Assembly (NCBI GenBank): GCA_016281435.1 | Contig: JAEEIQ010000090.1 | Span: forward strand, 1-64,000 | Reading direction: 5' to 3' | DNA: 64,000 nucleotides | Source of the DNA: Bacteroidales bacterium | Lineage (GTDB): Bacteria > Bacteroidota > Bacteroidia > Bacteroidales > UBA932 | Part shown: positions 52,283-61,297 of the stretch, one piece after another | How positions within the stretch are numbered: position 1 is the stretch's first letter | Layout: the number at the start of each line of letters is the position of its first letter | The notes under the pieces: model-generated | The model's input: only the letters and a program-made list of their open reading frames with translations | What the model was told of the DNA's origin: nothing | The model's database searches: none | Made by a program: the position numbers and the translations under genes

Positions 52283-52882
52283 TTATTCGTTTTCTTTATT
52301 GGTATAGGTCTGCCTGATGCCGTCGACCAGCCTGCGGAAAAAGGCCTTCCCGGTCTCAGGGTCGAGGGCCAGCCAGCGGGAGACGGTCCTGAGCCTCGTG
52401 ATGAAAGCCAGGACCACGTCGAGGTTGAGGACGTCCAGGGCCGTCAGGTCTTCGCTCCGGTCCCACATCAGGGCGTCCAGCCCGCGTTCGCGTTCCAGAA
52501 GGTCCTTCCCTTCGAGCACTGCGTCCACTTCCGCGGCTTCTTCCGCGTCCGGCTCTTCTTCCCCTGCCACTATGACATCCGTCCCTTCGGGGCGTCCGAG
52601 GCTGCGGTTGATGTATTCCGCCTTGAGGTTGCGGACCATGAGGTCATAGCGGAAATACTCCCTCGTGAACCTGTCCTTCGAGCTGAGGGCGCTGCGGTAG
52701 AAGTCTTCGTCGAGATTGTCGGGCTCGAGTCCTTTCAGGAAGAAATCCAGAGTCGGAAGGTCCCTTCCGGGACAGCGGCTGCGTATCTCTTCCACCACAT
52801 CCCCGAAAGCGGGAATACGGCATTTGGAAGGATCCCTGTCAAGGTCCGGGAGCCCGGCGATGATGTACTCGTATCCGCTCAC
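52283..52882 (-). CDS. DUF2764 protein of the V-ATPase operon (probable C-subunit counterpart)
   Basis: This 199-aa helical protein has the family start YEYIIAGLPDLD and DFFLKGLEPDNLDEDFYR near 46-63. In Bacteroidota V-ATPase operons DUF2764 occupies the place of subunit C, the stalk-to-rotor coupling subunit; equivalence is inferred from gene order. No separate F, G or H subunit gene is seen here. It overlaps subunit E by 4 nt. Confidence 0.82.
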   Translation of the reverse strand: MSGYEYIIAGLPDLDRDPSKCRIPAFGDVVEEIRSRCPGRDLPTLDFFLKGLEPDNLDEDFYRSALSSKDRFTREYFRYDLMVRNLKAEYINRSLGRPEGTDVIVAGEEEPDAEEAAEVDAVLEGKDLLERERGLDALMWDRSEDLTALDVLNLDVVLAFITRLRTVSRWLALDPETGKAFFRRLVDGIRQTYTNKENE

Positions 52883-53475
52883 TTTCCGAAGATGAGTTTA
52901 CGGGTGACGGGCCGCAGGTATTCGCGGATCAGGGCGTCGAAACTTTCATCGGTGAAACTGACATACCAGCCTCCGTCGCGGGGGGCGACGGTGAATCCGC
53001 CGGCCACCTTCTTCGAGAAGGATGCGCTGACTCCGGCTTTCAGTTTCGAGGTGAGTTCGGAAGATGCCCAAGACTCAAGGCTTCCCTTCATGCTCTCCGG
53101 GAGCACTATCTCGAGATCCTTTGCCCCGCTGGCGTCAAAGCCTTTCGCCACGGCGAGGATGAGTTCCTTCAGGAAATCCGGGTCGGAGAGCTTGTCGGCC
53201 GTGCTGACGGCGCCGAGAAGGTTCTCAAGGTCGTTCTTCGTGGCCTGGAGGCACTGCGAGGCGGCCATCTTGAGGTCTGCCTCGACTTTTGCCCTGAGGT
53301 CGTCGGCCTCTTTCTGCGCGTCGGCGCGTATCTGCCCGGCTTCCTTTTCGGCTTCCTCCCTTATGGCGGCAGCCTGCCGGCGCGCTTCTGCCAGCAGCCT
53401 TTCGCCTTCTTCCTTTCCCTTCGCGAGCCCTTCGTTATAGAGCCGGTCGGTCAGTTCTTGCAATTTGTCCTGCAT
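52879..53475 (-). CDS. V-type ATP synthase subunit E (peripheral stalk)
   Basis: This 198-aa protein has a long charged coiled coil (about 1-75; rich in EEAEKEAGQIRADAQKEA-type repeats) and a globular C-terminal domain (about 90-198). It holds the head against rotation. It is the first gene of the operon E, DUF2764, A, B, D, I, K. The promoter candidate is the minus-strand TAATTTTG box at 53504-53511. Confidence 0.88.
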   Translation of the reverse strand: MQDKLQELTDRLYNEGLAKGKEEGERLLAEARRQAAAIREEAEKEAGQIRADAQKEADDLRAKVEADLKMAASQCLQATKNDLENLLGAVSTADKLSDPDFLKELILAVAKGFDASGAKDLEIVLPESMKGSLESWASSELTSKLKAGVSASFSKKVAGGFTVAPRDGGWYVSFTDESFDALIREYLRPVTRKLIFGK

Positions 53476-53499
53476 AATAGATGTGTCGATTCAGAATTG

Positions 53500-53535
53500 T
53501 TTGCAAAATTACTAAAAAGGCAGTATATTTACAAT
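53500..53535. promoter_or_regulatory. Divergent promoters of the V-ATPase and alginate operons
   Basis: Leftward: the minus-strand -7 box TAATTTTG at 53511-53504, with ATTG 20 nt upstream. Rightward: TTTG at 53500-53503, a 20-nt spacer and TATATTTA at 53524-53531, one base off consensus, with the PL6 start at 53552. The two promoters interlock within about 35 bp. Confidence 0.5.
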
Positions 53536-53551
53536 CTGTAGATATCGCGAA

Positions 53552-54898
53552 ATGCGTTTTTTTAGAGTAACCACGTTCCTGCTTTTACTGCTCATGGCCT
53601 GCCTTCCGGATGCGGAGGCCCGAAACACCGTGACACGCTTCCCGCACAACGTCAGGAAGATGGCTCTGCAGCCCGGGGACACGGTGACGGTCGCGGACGG
53701 AGTGTATGAGAACTCTTATGTCCGCTTCTCCGGCAGCGGACTTCCCGAGGCTCCGGTGGTCCTGCGCGCCCAGACTCCGGGTGGCGTGGTCTTCTCCACC
53801 GGTTCATATGTCAAGATCGACGGGAAGCATCTTGTCCTGGAAGGTTTCAGGTTCGAAAAGCAGGAAGGCAAGGTCGGTTCATATGTGGTTTTTTCGGATG
53901 GGGCCGAGAATTGCCGCGTTTCGGACTGCGTATTCGACGGTTCCGCCTGCGAGCCTGGGACCTCGTCCCGCAATTTCGTGCAGGTCCGGGGATCATACAA
54001 CGAAGTCTCGCACTGCGCCTTTCTCGACAAGAAGACCATCGGCGTGTGTCTTGCCGTGAACATGGCGGAAGGCCACAAGGTGCACCATGTCCTGAAAGAC
54101 AATTTCTTCTGGAGGCCGTATGTCATCAGGGACGGCAGGGGAGGCCGGCTGAACGGGCAGGAGTGCATACGGGTCGGAAGCAGCACCTGGTCCCTGAAGT
54201 CCGAAGCCGGCTGCGTGGTCACCGGCAACTGGTTCTGGCATTGCGACGGGGAGATCGAAACCATCTCCAGCAAGAGTTGCGGGAACCTTTATGAGCGGAA
54301 TCTCCTGGAAGAGTGCGTCGGCACGATCACCCTCCGCCACGGCAACGGTTGCACGGTCCGTGACAATTACTTCATCGGCAATGGCAGGAAGGGGACAGGC
54401 GGCGTGCGCATAATAGGGGAGAGGCACCTTGTCGAGAACAACAAGATGTACGGCCTGCGCGGACGCGGAACTTATTCGGCCGTCAGCGTCATCAACGGAT
54501 ACGAGAATCCGGAGCTTCACGAATATTTCCAGGTCGTGGACGCGGTCGTCCGCGGAAACGAGATAGTCGATTGCGACTATGGCATCCACGTCGCCCTTGC
54601 GATGCGCCCGCAGAACGTCCTGCAGCCCGTCGGCCTCAGGTTCGAGAACAATGTCATCGTGGCCTCGCGGAAGCAGAAGACCGTGATCATGGAAATGGAC
54701 CCTTCGAAGGTCAGATGGAAAAGGAACATCGTCTCCGGCGGTTCGCAGGAAGGCTCCTCCTTCAAGGAATCTCCCCGCAAGCCTGCGCTGAAGGACCATT
54801 CGGCGGCGGTGGAGGCCATCCGCTCCGGCGCCGGGGTATCATATTGGAAACCACAATTGAAAACACTGAATGAATACACAGGTAATCAGAAACTTTAA
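53552..54898 (+). CDS. Polysaccharide lyase family 6 (alginate lyase / chondroitinase B type)
   Basis: This 448-aa secreted protein (signal peptide 1-23) folds as a right-handed beta helix, as seen from its regular short strands. The catalytic lysine and arginine of PL6 are visible: ISSKSCGNLYERN near 239 and TITLRHGNG near 259. PL6 enzymes cut alginate or dermatan sulfate by beta-elimination. The neighbouring PL17, KdgF, DEH-reductase and uronate carrier genes favour alginate. It opens the seven-gene operon and overlaps the kinase gene by 29 nt. Confidence 0.87.
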   Translation: MRFFRVTTFLLLLLMACLPDAEARNTVTRFPHNVRKMALQPGDTVTVADGVYENSYVRFSGSGLPEAPVVLRAQTPGGVVFSTGSYVKIDGKHLVLEGFRFEKQEGKVGSYVVFSDGAENCRVSDCVFDGSACEPGTSSRNFVQVRGSYNEVSHCAFLDKKTIGVCLAVNMAEGHKVHHVLKDNFFWRPYVIRDGRGGRLNGQECIRVGSSTWSLKSEAGCVVTGNWFWHCDGEIETISSKSCGNLYERNLLEECVGTITLRHGNGCTVRDNYFIGNGRKGTGGVRIIGERHLVENNKMYGLRGRGTYSAVSVINGYENPELHEYFQVVDAVVRGNEIVDCDYGIHVALAMRPQNVLQPVGLRFENNVIVASRKQKTVIMEMDPSKVRWKRNIVSGGSQEGSSFKESPRKPALKDHSAAVEAIRSGAGVSYWKPQLKTLNEYTGNQKL

Positions 54899-55940
54899 AA
54901 TCGAAGGCGACATCGTCGAAGTGAAGCCCCTTGGCGAGGGCTTCATCAACGACACCTTCATCGTCCGCACTTCCGAAGGCACGCCGGACTATATCCTCCA
55001 GAGGAAAAACCACAAGGTCTTCCCGGACGTTCCTGCGATGATGGACAACATCGTCGCCGTGACGGAGCACATTAAAAAGAAAGTGGCCGACCCGATGAGG
55101 GAGACCCTTACCGTCATCCCGACCGTGGACGGCAAGAACTGCTGCCAGGACGAGGACGGCAACTGGTGGGCTGTCTGCGTGCTCATACCCGACACGATCA
55201 CGTATGACGTCGCCGACACTCTGGAACTGGTGCGCCAGGGCGGCATCGGGATAGGCCGTTTCCAGGCCCTGCTCGCGGATTTCGACAAGCCCCTGGCCGA
55301 GGTCCTGAAGGGCTTCCATGACATACGTTTCCGTTTCGGACAGTGGGACAAGTCCCTTGCTGCGGATGCCGCTTCCCGCAAGGACGGCCTTTCGGATGAG
55401 ATCTATTTCGTCGAATCCCGGAGGGAAGAGATGCTCTCGTTCTGGAAGCTTGTTGAAGACGGGACCATTCCCCGCAGGGTGGCGCACAACGACACGAAAC
55501 TCAGCAACATCCTCTTTGACGCCCGTACCGGGAAGGTCCTCTGCGCCATCGACCTTGATACCGTGATGAGCAGCACCTCGCTCAACGATGTCGGAGACGC
55601 CATCCGCTCTTATGCCAATTCCACCGTCGAGGACGATCCTGACTACGGCAAGGTCCGTTTCTGCCCCGACAAGTTCCGCGCCTACATGGAGGGTTACCTT
55701 TCCGAGCGCGGTTCCACCCTGACGGCCTCCGAAAAGGAATGGCTTGCATTCGCCCCGCTCTACATCACCTACGAGCAGGTCCTGAGGTTCCTCATGGACT
55801 ACATCGACGGAGACAAGTACTATAAGATCAAATATCCCGAACACAACCTCGTCCGGACCCGTTCCCAGATTGCCCTCCTGCGCAGCATGGAGGACCAGTA
55901 CGAAGAAATGCGCCGGACGGTTGACGAATTGCTGAAATGA
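54870..55940 (+). CDS. APH-family sugar kinase (NahK-like)
   Basis: This 356-aa protein has the aminoglycoside-phosphotransferase kinase fold. The catalytic loop is VAHNDTKLSNILFD near 207-220 and the metal-binding aspartate lies in AIDLDTVM near 229-236. Relatives include N-acetylhexosamine 1-kinase (NahK). Within a uronate operon it may phosphorylate a released sugar acid. The usual KDG kinase of this pathway is of the PfkB family, which is not found in the window. It is coupled to PL6 and PL17 by overlaps. Confidence 0.75.
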   Translation: MNTQVIRNFKIEGDIVEVKPLGEGFINDTFIVRTSEGTPDYILQRKNHKVFPDVPAMMDNIVAVTEHIKKKVADPMRETLTVIPTVDGKNCCQDEDGNWWAVCVLIPDTITYDVADTLELVRQGGIGIGRFQALLADFDKPLAEVLKGFHDIRFRFGQWDKSLAADAASRKDGLSDEIYFVESRREEMLSFWKLVEDGTIPRRVAHNDTKLSNILFDARTGKVLCAIDLDTVMSSTSLNDVGDAIRSYANSTVEDDPDYGKVRFCPDKFRAYMEGYLSERGSTLTASEKEWLAFAPLYITYEQVLRFLMDYIDGDKYYKIKYPEHNLVRTRSQIALLRSMEDQYEEMRRTVDELLK

Positions 55941-58000
55941 AAATCCTGATCATCGCGCTCGCCCTCCTCGTTTCAGGTGGACGTACGGCCAACTTGTTCG
56001 ACATCTCGAAGTCGAAGCTCATCGACAGGGTGGAGGCCGCCCTGCAGCAGCCAGCGGAATTCCCCATGCCGGCAGACGGCGGCGGCGGACCCGTCCATGA
56101 AAGACACAAGGCCAACTACATGCTGATGAGCGACCTGGCCCAGGCCTGGCAGTTCACTTCGGACAGCAGGTACCTGGGACGTCTGCGCCAGATGCTGCTC
56201 GGCTATGCCGACCTCTATCCGGGACTGGGATACCATCCCATCGTGCTGTCGGGCACTCCGGGCCGCCTTTTCTGGCAGACCCTGAACGAGTGCGTCTGGC
56301 TGGTGCACGTGGCCCCGGCCTACGAGATCGTGCGTGACAAGTTGTCCGAGGCGGACAGGAAGCACATCGAGGGCGACCTCATCCGTCCCATGGCGGACTT
56401 CGTCATGCAGGGCACTCCCGACAACAGGGCCAATCTCGCTACCTTCAACAGCATCCACAACCACGGGACCTGGGCCCTCGCGGCCGTCGGCCTTTCAGGA
56501 TTCGCGATGAAGGACGACACCCTCGTGAAGAAGGCCCTTTACGGGACTGACCTCAGCGGGGAGCACGGAGGCTTCCTCCAGCAGATGGACCTGCTGTTCT
56601 CGCCCCAGGGCTATTACACTGAGGGCGCTTATTACCAGCGCTATGCCATATGGCCCTTCATGATCTTCGCCCAGGCCCTGAACAGCCATATGCCGGAGCT
56701 CAAGGTCTTCGAACGCCGCGACGGCATACTCCTGAAGGCCGTGGACGCCCTTCTTCAACTGTCCTACAGGGGGGAACTCTTCCCCTTCAATGACGCGGTA
56801 CAGAAGGATCTGTCGGCGCAGGAACTCGTCTGCGCCGTGGATGTCGCCTACGGGGCGAATCCTTCGCGCAAGGACCTGCTGTCCATAGTCCGCGACTACC
56901 ACGGGACCGTCCTTCTTACCTCGGACGGGAAGAGGGTCGCGAAGGACCTTGCCGCCGGCCAGGCAAAGCCTTATGAATTCAAGAGCATACTCCTTGGGGA
57001 CGGGGCCGACGGAAAGCAGGGCGCTTATGCCGTCATCCGCACGCCGGGCGGTTCCGCATTGGGCTTCAAGGCCACTTCCCAGGGCATGGGACACGGCCAT
57101 TTCGACAGGCTTGGCCTTATTTATTACGACAACGGCAACGAGGTGCTCTCAGATTACGGTGCCGCCCGCTTCGTCAACGTCGATGCCAAGTACCACGGGC
57201 ACTATACCCCCGAGAACAAGACCTATGCGAAGCAGACCATAGCCCACAACGCCCTCGTCGTGGACGGCAAGAGCCAGTTCGGAGGCAGCGTGAAGAAGGC
57301 TGACCCGGTCTGGCCGTCCGTGCTGGGCTGTGACTTCTCCGACCCGTCCTTCCAGTGGGTCGGAGCCAGGGAGGAGGCCGCCTACAAGGGAGTGACCATG
57401 ACCCGCTGGACGGCCGTGGCCGATCTTCCTTTCCTGCAGTATCCCCTCATCGTGGACCTGCTGGAAGCGGATTCACCGAAGGCTCACGCCTATGACCTGC
57501 CGTTCCACTACAACGGGCATATGATCTCGCTCAACGTGCCTTATGAGCGTGCGCTGACCCAGATGGTTCCTTTCGGGTCGGATGCCGGATACCAGCATCT
57601 CTGGACCGAGGCCACCGCGGCTGCTGCAGCCGGGACCACCACTTTCACCTGGATGACCGTTGACAGGATGTACAGCCTTTCCAGCGCCACCGATGCCGGG
57701 ATGAAGGTAGCCATCGTGCGCGCCGGAGCGAACGATCCGTCGTTCCATCTCCGTCCCGAACCCGCATTCATCCTCCGCAGCGCCGGCTCGGGCCGCAGGG
57801 TCTTCGCTTCCTGTCTGGAGAGCCATGGCACATACGACAACACCACCGAACAGTCGGCCAACCTGACTGCTTCCTGCACCTCGGTCCGTATAGTCAGTGA
57901 CGATGAGGCCGCCCTGAAGGTCGAGTATGGCTTTGTCGGAGGGAAGGCCGTCACAGTCACCGTAGATAAGAAAAACAACATAATGAAAATCGAAAAATGA
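55937..58000 (+). CDS. Polysaccharide lyase family 17 (oligoalginate lyase, heparinase II/III fold)
   Basis: This 687-aa protein has a signal peptide, an N-terminal alpha/alpha toroid (about 20-330) and C-terminal beta sheets. PL17 active-site residues known from Alg17C are visible: NHGTW near 174-178, the catalytic Tyr in GYYTEGAYYQRYA near 224, and the zinc-region histidine GMGHGHFDR near 383. PL17 enzymes release 4-deoxy-L-erythro-5-hexoseulose uronate from alginate oligomers. It overlaps both the kinase and the cupin gene by 4 nt. Confidence 0.88.
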   Translation: MKILIIALALLVSGGRTANLFDISKSKLIDRVEAALQQPAEFPMPADGGGGPVHERHKANYMLMSDLAQAWQFTSDSRYLGRLRQMLLGYADLYPGLGYHPIVLSGTPGRLFWQTLNECVWLVHVAPAYEIVRDKLSEADRKHIEGDLIRPMADFVMQGTPDNRANLATFNSIHNHGTWALAAVGLSGFAMKDDTLVKKALYGTDLSGEHGGFLQQMDLLFSPQGYYTEGAYYQRYAIWPFMIFAQALNSHMPELKVFERRDGILLKAVDALLQLSYRGELFPFNDAVQKDLSAQELVCAVDVAYGANPSRKDLLSIVRDYHGTVLLTSDGKRVAKDLAAGQAKPYEFKSILLGDGADGKQGAYAVIRTPGGSALGFKATSQGMGHGHFDRLGLIYYDNGNEVLSDYGAARFVNVDAKYHGHYTPENKTYAKQTIAHNALVVDGKSQFGGSVKKADPVWPSVLGCDFSDPSFQWVGAREEAAYKGVTMTRWTAVADLPFLQYPLIVDLLEADSPKAHAYDLPFHYNGHMISLNVPYERALTQMVPFGSDAGYQHLWTEATAAAAAGTTTFTWMTVDRMYSLSSATDAGMKVAIVRAGANDPSFHLRPEPAFILRSAGSGRRVFASCLESHGTYDNTTEQSANLTASCTSVRIVSDDEAALKVEYGFVGGKAVTVTVDKKNNIMKIEK

Positions 58001-58341
58001 AAACTAGAAGCGCTGATTACCAGTATGCCGCGGAACTTCCCTGGGAGGAAGTAGGTCCCGGCGTGAAGAGACAGATCATGGGTTATGACGGACAGATCAT
58101 GGCCGTCAAGGTACATTTCGACAAGGGCGGCGTGGGCCAGCTCCACGAGCACTACCAGAGCCAGGTCACCTATGTGGTTTCCGGCAAGTTCGAGGTGACG
58201 GTAGGGGAGAAGAAGCAGATCGTCGGCCCCGGCGACGGATATTACATCGAGCCTGACCTCATCCACGGCTGCGTGTGCCTCGAAGAGGGCGTCCTCATCG
58301 ATATGTTCTCGCCGTACAGGCATGATTTCATGAAGAAGTAA
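57997..58341 (+). CDS. kdgF: KdgF-type cupin
   Basis: This 114-aa single-domain cupin carries the metal-binding HEHYQSQVTYVVSGKFEV near 49-66 and the second motif YYIEPDLIHGCVCLEEG near 83-99. KdgF speeds the ring opening of 4,5-unsaturated galacturonate or mannuronate/guluronate to linear DEH. It sits between PL17 and the transporter, which fits that step. There is no signal peptide. Confidence 0.85.
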   Translation: MKTRSADYQYAAELPWEEVGPGVKRQIMGYDGQIMAVKVHFDKGGVGQLHEHYQSQVTYVVSGKFEVTVGEKKQIVGPGDGYYIEPDLIHGCVCLEEGVLIDMFSPYRHDFMKK

Positions 58342-58345
58342 AAGT

Positions 58346-59644
58346 ATGAAAGTGAAGGGCTTGAGGTGGTGGATACTGGCGCTGATAGTGCTGGTCACCA
58401 TCATCAACTATCTCGACCGCAACACGCTCGGGATAATGTGGCAGGAGATCGTGAGGGACCTTGGACTCGTGGACCCGACCCTGCCGGAAGAGGCTTTCAA
58501 CGACATCAGCAAGAAGCTGTTCCGCGACATCAACATGGTGTTCATGATCGCGTATGGCCTCTCGCAGATGTTCTCCGGAAAGCTGTATGACAAGATCGGT
58601 ACCCGCCGCGGATTCACGATTTCCGCCCTGGTCTGGGGTTTCAGCGACCTGCTGACTTCCCTGACCACGGGCGTCAAGGGCATAGGTGCCGTCCGCGCCG
58701 GTCTCGGACTCGGTGTCGCCGGTCCCTGGCCCGGAGCCGTGAAGAGCAATGCCGAGTGGTTCCCTCAGAAGGAGCGTGCCATGGCGCAGGGCTTCTTCAA
58801 CGCAGGAGCCTCGATAGGAGCCATCCTCGCTCCCATCCTGATCGCACTGATCTACGCCGCTTTCGGCTGGAAGTGGACCTTCGTCGCCATCGGTGTGCTG
58901 GCCCCGCTGTGGGTCATTCCCTGGCTGCTCGTCAACAAGAAGGGCCCGAAGGACCATCCATGGATCACCGACAAGGAGAAGGAGTACATCATCACCGGCC
59001 AGCCCGAGTGCAGGGTCTGCAACGACAAGGGCCTGAGCTGGGGACAGCTCCTTTCCCGCCGCAAGAGCTACGCCGTGATCCTGGGCCGTTTCTTCCTCGA
59101 CCCGATCTGGTGGATGTTCGTGACCTGGCTGCCCATCTATCTGGGACAGAAGTACGGCATGGATATAAAGCAGCTGGCCGCCCACATGTGGATTCCGTAC
59201 GTCGGAGCCGCCCTGGGTTCTCTCGCCGGAGGCTGGGTGTCCAGCAAGTTCCTGCATATGGGAAAGAGCGTCGGTTTCGCCCGCAAGGCTTCCATCGTGA
59301 TCGGCGCCTGCATCCTGCTTCCTTCGCTGATTTATGTCGCGTTCGTGCAGGATCCCATGGTGGCCGTCCTGGTCATGGCCGTTATACTTTTCGGCTATCA
59401 GTTTACCATCAATAACATACAGACGCTTCCCGGCGACATGTACACGGGCAAGAGCATAGGTTCGCTCGCGGGCCTCGGCGGAGCCGCCGCCACCCTCGGC
59501 ACGATCCTCACGATGATCTTCATCCCCATGCTGACCCGTGGCGACAACTGGACTCCCTTCTTCATCATGGGCGCCCTGCTCGTCCCCATGTCGCTTTGCT
59601 GCGTATTCTTCTTCGGAAACAAGATTCAACATGATGAACAGTAA
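58346..59644 (+). CDS. MFS hexuronate transporter (ExuT-like)
   Basis: This 432-aa protein has twelve hydrophobic helices and the ACS-family MFS signatures NYLDRNTLGIMW near 20 and RAGLGLGVAGPWPGAVKSNAEWFP near 113-136. It matches the ExuT/hexuronate:cation symporter group. In this operon the cargo is probably unsaturated uronate or DEH. The start lies 4 nt after kdgF; the SDR gene follows after 4 nt. Confidence 0.87.
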   Translation: MKVKGLRWWILALIVLVTIINYLDRNTLGIMWQEIVRDLGLVDPTLPEEAFNDISKKLFRDINMVFMIAYGLSQMFSGKLYDKIGTRRGFTISALVWGFSDLLTSLTTGVKGIGAVRAGLGLGVAGPWPGAVKSNAEWFPQKERAMAQGFFNAGASIGAILAPILIALIYAAFGWKWTFVAIGVLAPLWVIPWLLVNKKGPKDHPWITDKEKEYIITGQPECRVCNDKGLSWGQLLSRRKSYAVILGRFFLDPIWWMFVTWLPIYLGQKYGMDIKQLAAHMWIPYVGAALGSLAGGWVSSKFLHMGKSVGFARKASIVIGACILLPSLIYVAFVQDPMVAVLVMAVILFGYQFTINNIQTLPGDMYTGKSIGSLAGLGGAAATLGTILTMIFIPMLTRGDNWTPFFIMGALLVPMSLCCVFFFGNKIQHDEQ

Positions 59645-59648
59645 TAAC

Positions 59649-60404
59649 ATGAAAAGATTTGAAGGAAAAGTTGCCGTCGTGACCGGCGGCGCCCGTGACC
59701 TCGGAAGGGCCGTCTCCGTGAGGCTGGCCGCAGAAGGTGCGAAAGTGTGCGTGAATTACGCCCGTAACGAACAGAATGCCGAGGAGACCCTCGAGATTAT
59801 CCGCCAGCACGGCGGCGAGGCCATCGCAGTGAAGGCCGACGTGACGAAGGAAGCCGAAGTGCAGGCCCTCTTCGCCAAGGCCGCAGAGGCTTTCGGCGGC
59901 AAGATCGATATCCTCATCAACGTCGCAGGCGGCATGGTCGCCCGCAAGAAGGTCGAGGAGCAGACCGAAGACTGGTACGATTTCGTCATGGACCTGAACA
60001 TGAAGAGCGTGTGGCTCTGCACCCGTGAGGTCCTGAAGTACATGGGAGAGGGCGGCGCGATAGTCAACTTCTCATCGCAGGCGGCCCGCGACGGCGGCGG
60101 CCCCGGCGCTTCGCTGTACGCCACTTCGAAGGCTGCGGTGCTCTGCTACACCCGCGCAATGGCAAAGGAACTCGGTCCCCGCGGCATACGCGTGAACTCC
60201 GTGACCCCCGGCATGATCAACACCACCTTCCACGATACCTTCACGAAGCCCGAGGCCCGCGAGAACCTGCACCGGACCGCTCCGCTGCGCCGCGAAGGCG
60301 AGCCCGCCGACATCGCCGGCCTGGTGACCTACCTTGCCAGCGACGACGCGGCCTACGTGACCGGCACCGGCGTGGACATCAACGGCGGTTGTTTCTTCAG
60401 CTAG
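59649..60404 (+). CDS. SDR-family oxidoreductase (probable DEH reductase)
   Basis: This 251-aa protein is a classical short-chain dehydrogenase: cofactor motif TGGARDLGRA near 12-21, NVAGG near 91, catalytic Ser near 144 (NFSSQAARDGG), Tyr157 and Lys161 in SLYATSKAA. In alginate operons such SDRs reduce DEH to 2-keto-3-deoxygluconate with NAD(P)H. The start is ATG 59649; the frame is open into the MFS gene, but that part lies out of the domain. Confidence 0.85.
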   Translation: MKRFEGKVAVVTGGARDLGRAVSVRLAAEGAKVCVNYARNEQNAEETLEIIRQHGGEAIAVKADVTKEAEVQALFAKAAEAFGGKIDILINVAGGMVARKKVEEQTEDWYDFVMDLNMKSVWLCTREVLKYMGEGGAIVNFSSQAARDGGGPGASLYATSKAAVLCYTRAMAKELGPRGIRVNSVTPGMINTTFHDTFTKPEARENLHRTAPLRREGEPADIAGLVTYLASDDAAYVTGTGVDINGGCFFS

Positions 60405-60412
60405 TGGGAAGG

Positions 60413-61297
60413 ATGTTTCCCCTGGGTTTAATCTGTTGCACCCTGCTCATGGCGGGGTGCAACGGTTCTTCCGTCGAGAAAGCCGGCGGCGACGGCGCGG
60501 TCGTCACAAAGACACCGGACGGCCGCCTTGTCGCGGACGGAAATGACGAAAAGACTTATTCGCTCATCGTCTCTTCCGGCTATAACTATGAGACTCCGGA
60601 CAAGTCCGGAGAGCATGCCAAGGAGCCTTTCAGGCACATTCGCCAGCGCTACGACGAGGCTCTCGGCAAGTACGTGTTCGATTTCTACCTGCATCTTCAG
60701 AACGACGACGACCGCGGCAAGGCCAATATCACCGACCGCCAGCGCAACGAGATAAAGACCGATGCGAAGTCTCCCTCGTCCATGTATGCCACGGAAGGGG
60801 AGACGCTTCAGATAGAGTGGCTCTTCCGCCTTCCCGAGGGGATGAAGACCACGACCAAGTTCTCGCACATCCATCAGCTCAAAGGCATAGACAACAGTAC
60901 GGGCACGGCCGATGTCAGCCAGCCGATCCTTACCTTCACGGTGAGAAGCGTTTCCGGAGGGCAGCAGTTCCAGATCATCCACAACGGGCCGTCGCCCTCA
61001 TCTTCCGAGACCCTTCTGAAGACCGACCTTGCCCCCTTCCTGGGGCAGTGGGTGAAGGTCAAGGAGACCGTCTGCTTTGCAAAGGACGGGAGTTACTCGG
61101 TGCTTGTCGAGCGGGTTTCCGACGGCAGGCAGCTGGCAAAACTCGACGGCGTGAAGCGCGATTTCCGCCGTGACGAGACTCCGGGCTACCGCCCCAAGTG
61201 GGGCCTCTACCGCAACTTCGGCGAAGGCCGCTCCCTCGCCAGCCAACTCCGCGACGAGATCCTCTCCTTCGCGGACTTCTCGATTACAAAGCTTTAA
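60413..61297 (+). CDS. Jelly-roll polysaccharide lyase-like lipoprotein (PL7 / heparin-lyase-I superfamily)
   Basis: This 294-aa protein has a lipoprotein signal (LMAGC, Cys16) and a concanavalin-like beta jelly roll. Three motifs line up with the active-site strands of PL7 and PF14099 lyases: DRQRNEIKTD near 111, FSHIHQLKG near 152 and RPKWGLYRN near 262. Position at the end of the alginate operon suggests a surface uronan lyase acting first on the polymer. Family assignment within the jelly-roll lyases is open. The start is ATG 60413 (GTG 60404 is possible). Confidence 0.72.
   Translation: MFPLGLICCTLLMAGCNGSSVEKAGGDGAVVTKTPDGRLVADGNDEKTYSLIVSSGYNYETPDKSGEHAKEPFRHIRQRYDEALGKYVFDFYLHLQNDDDRGKANITDRQRNEIKTDAKSPSSMYATEGETLQIEWLFRLPEGMKTTTKFSHIHQLKGIDNSTGTADVSQPILTFTVRSVSGGQQFQIIHNGPSPSSSETLLKTDLAPFLGQWVKVKETVCFAKDGSYSVLVERVSDGRQLAKLDGVKRDFRRDETPGYRPKWGLYRNFGEGRSLASQLRDEILSFADFSITKL

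Noticed and set aside
59538..59648. N-terminal extension of the SDR gene into the MFS gene
   Set aside because: The SDR domain begins at the ATG at 59649; the extension is out of frame with MFS and has no counterpart in the family.
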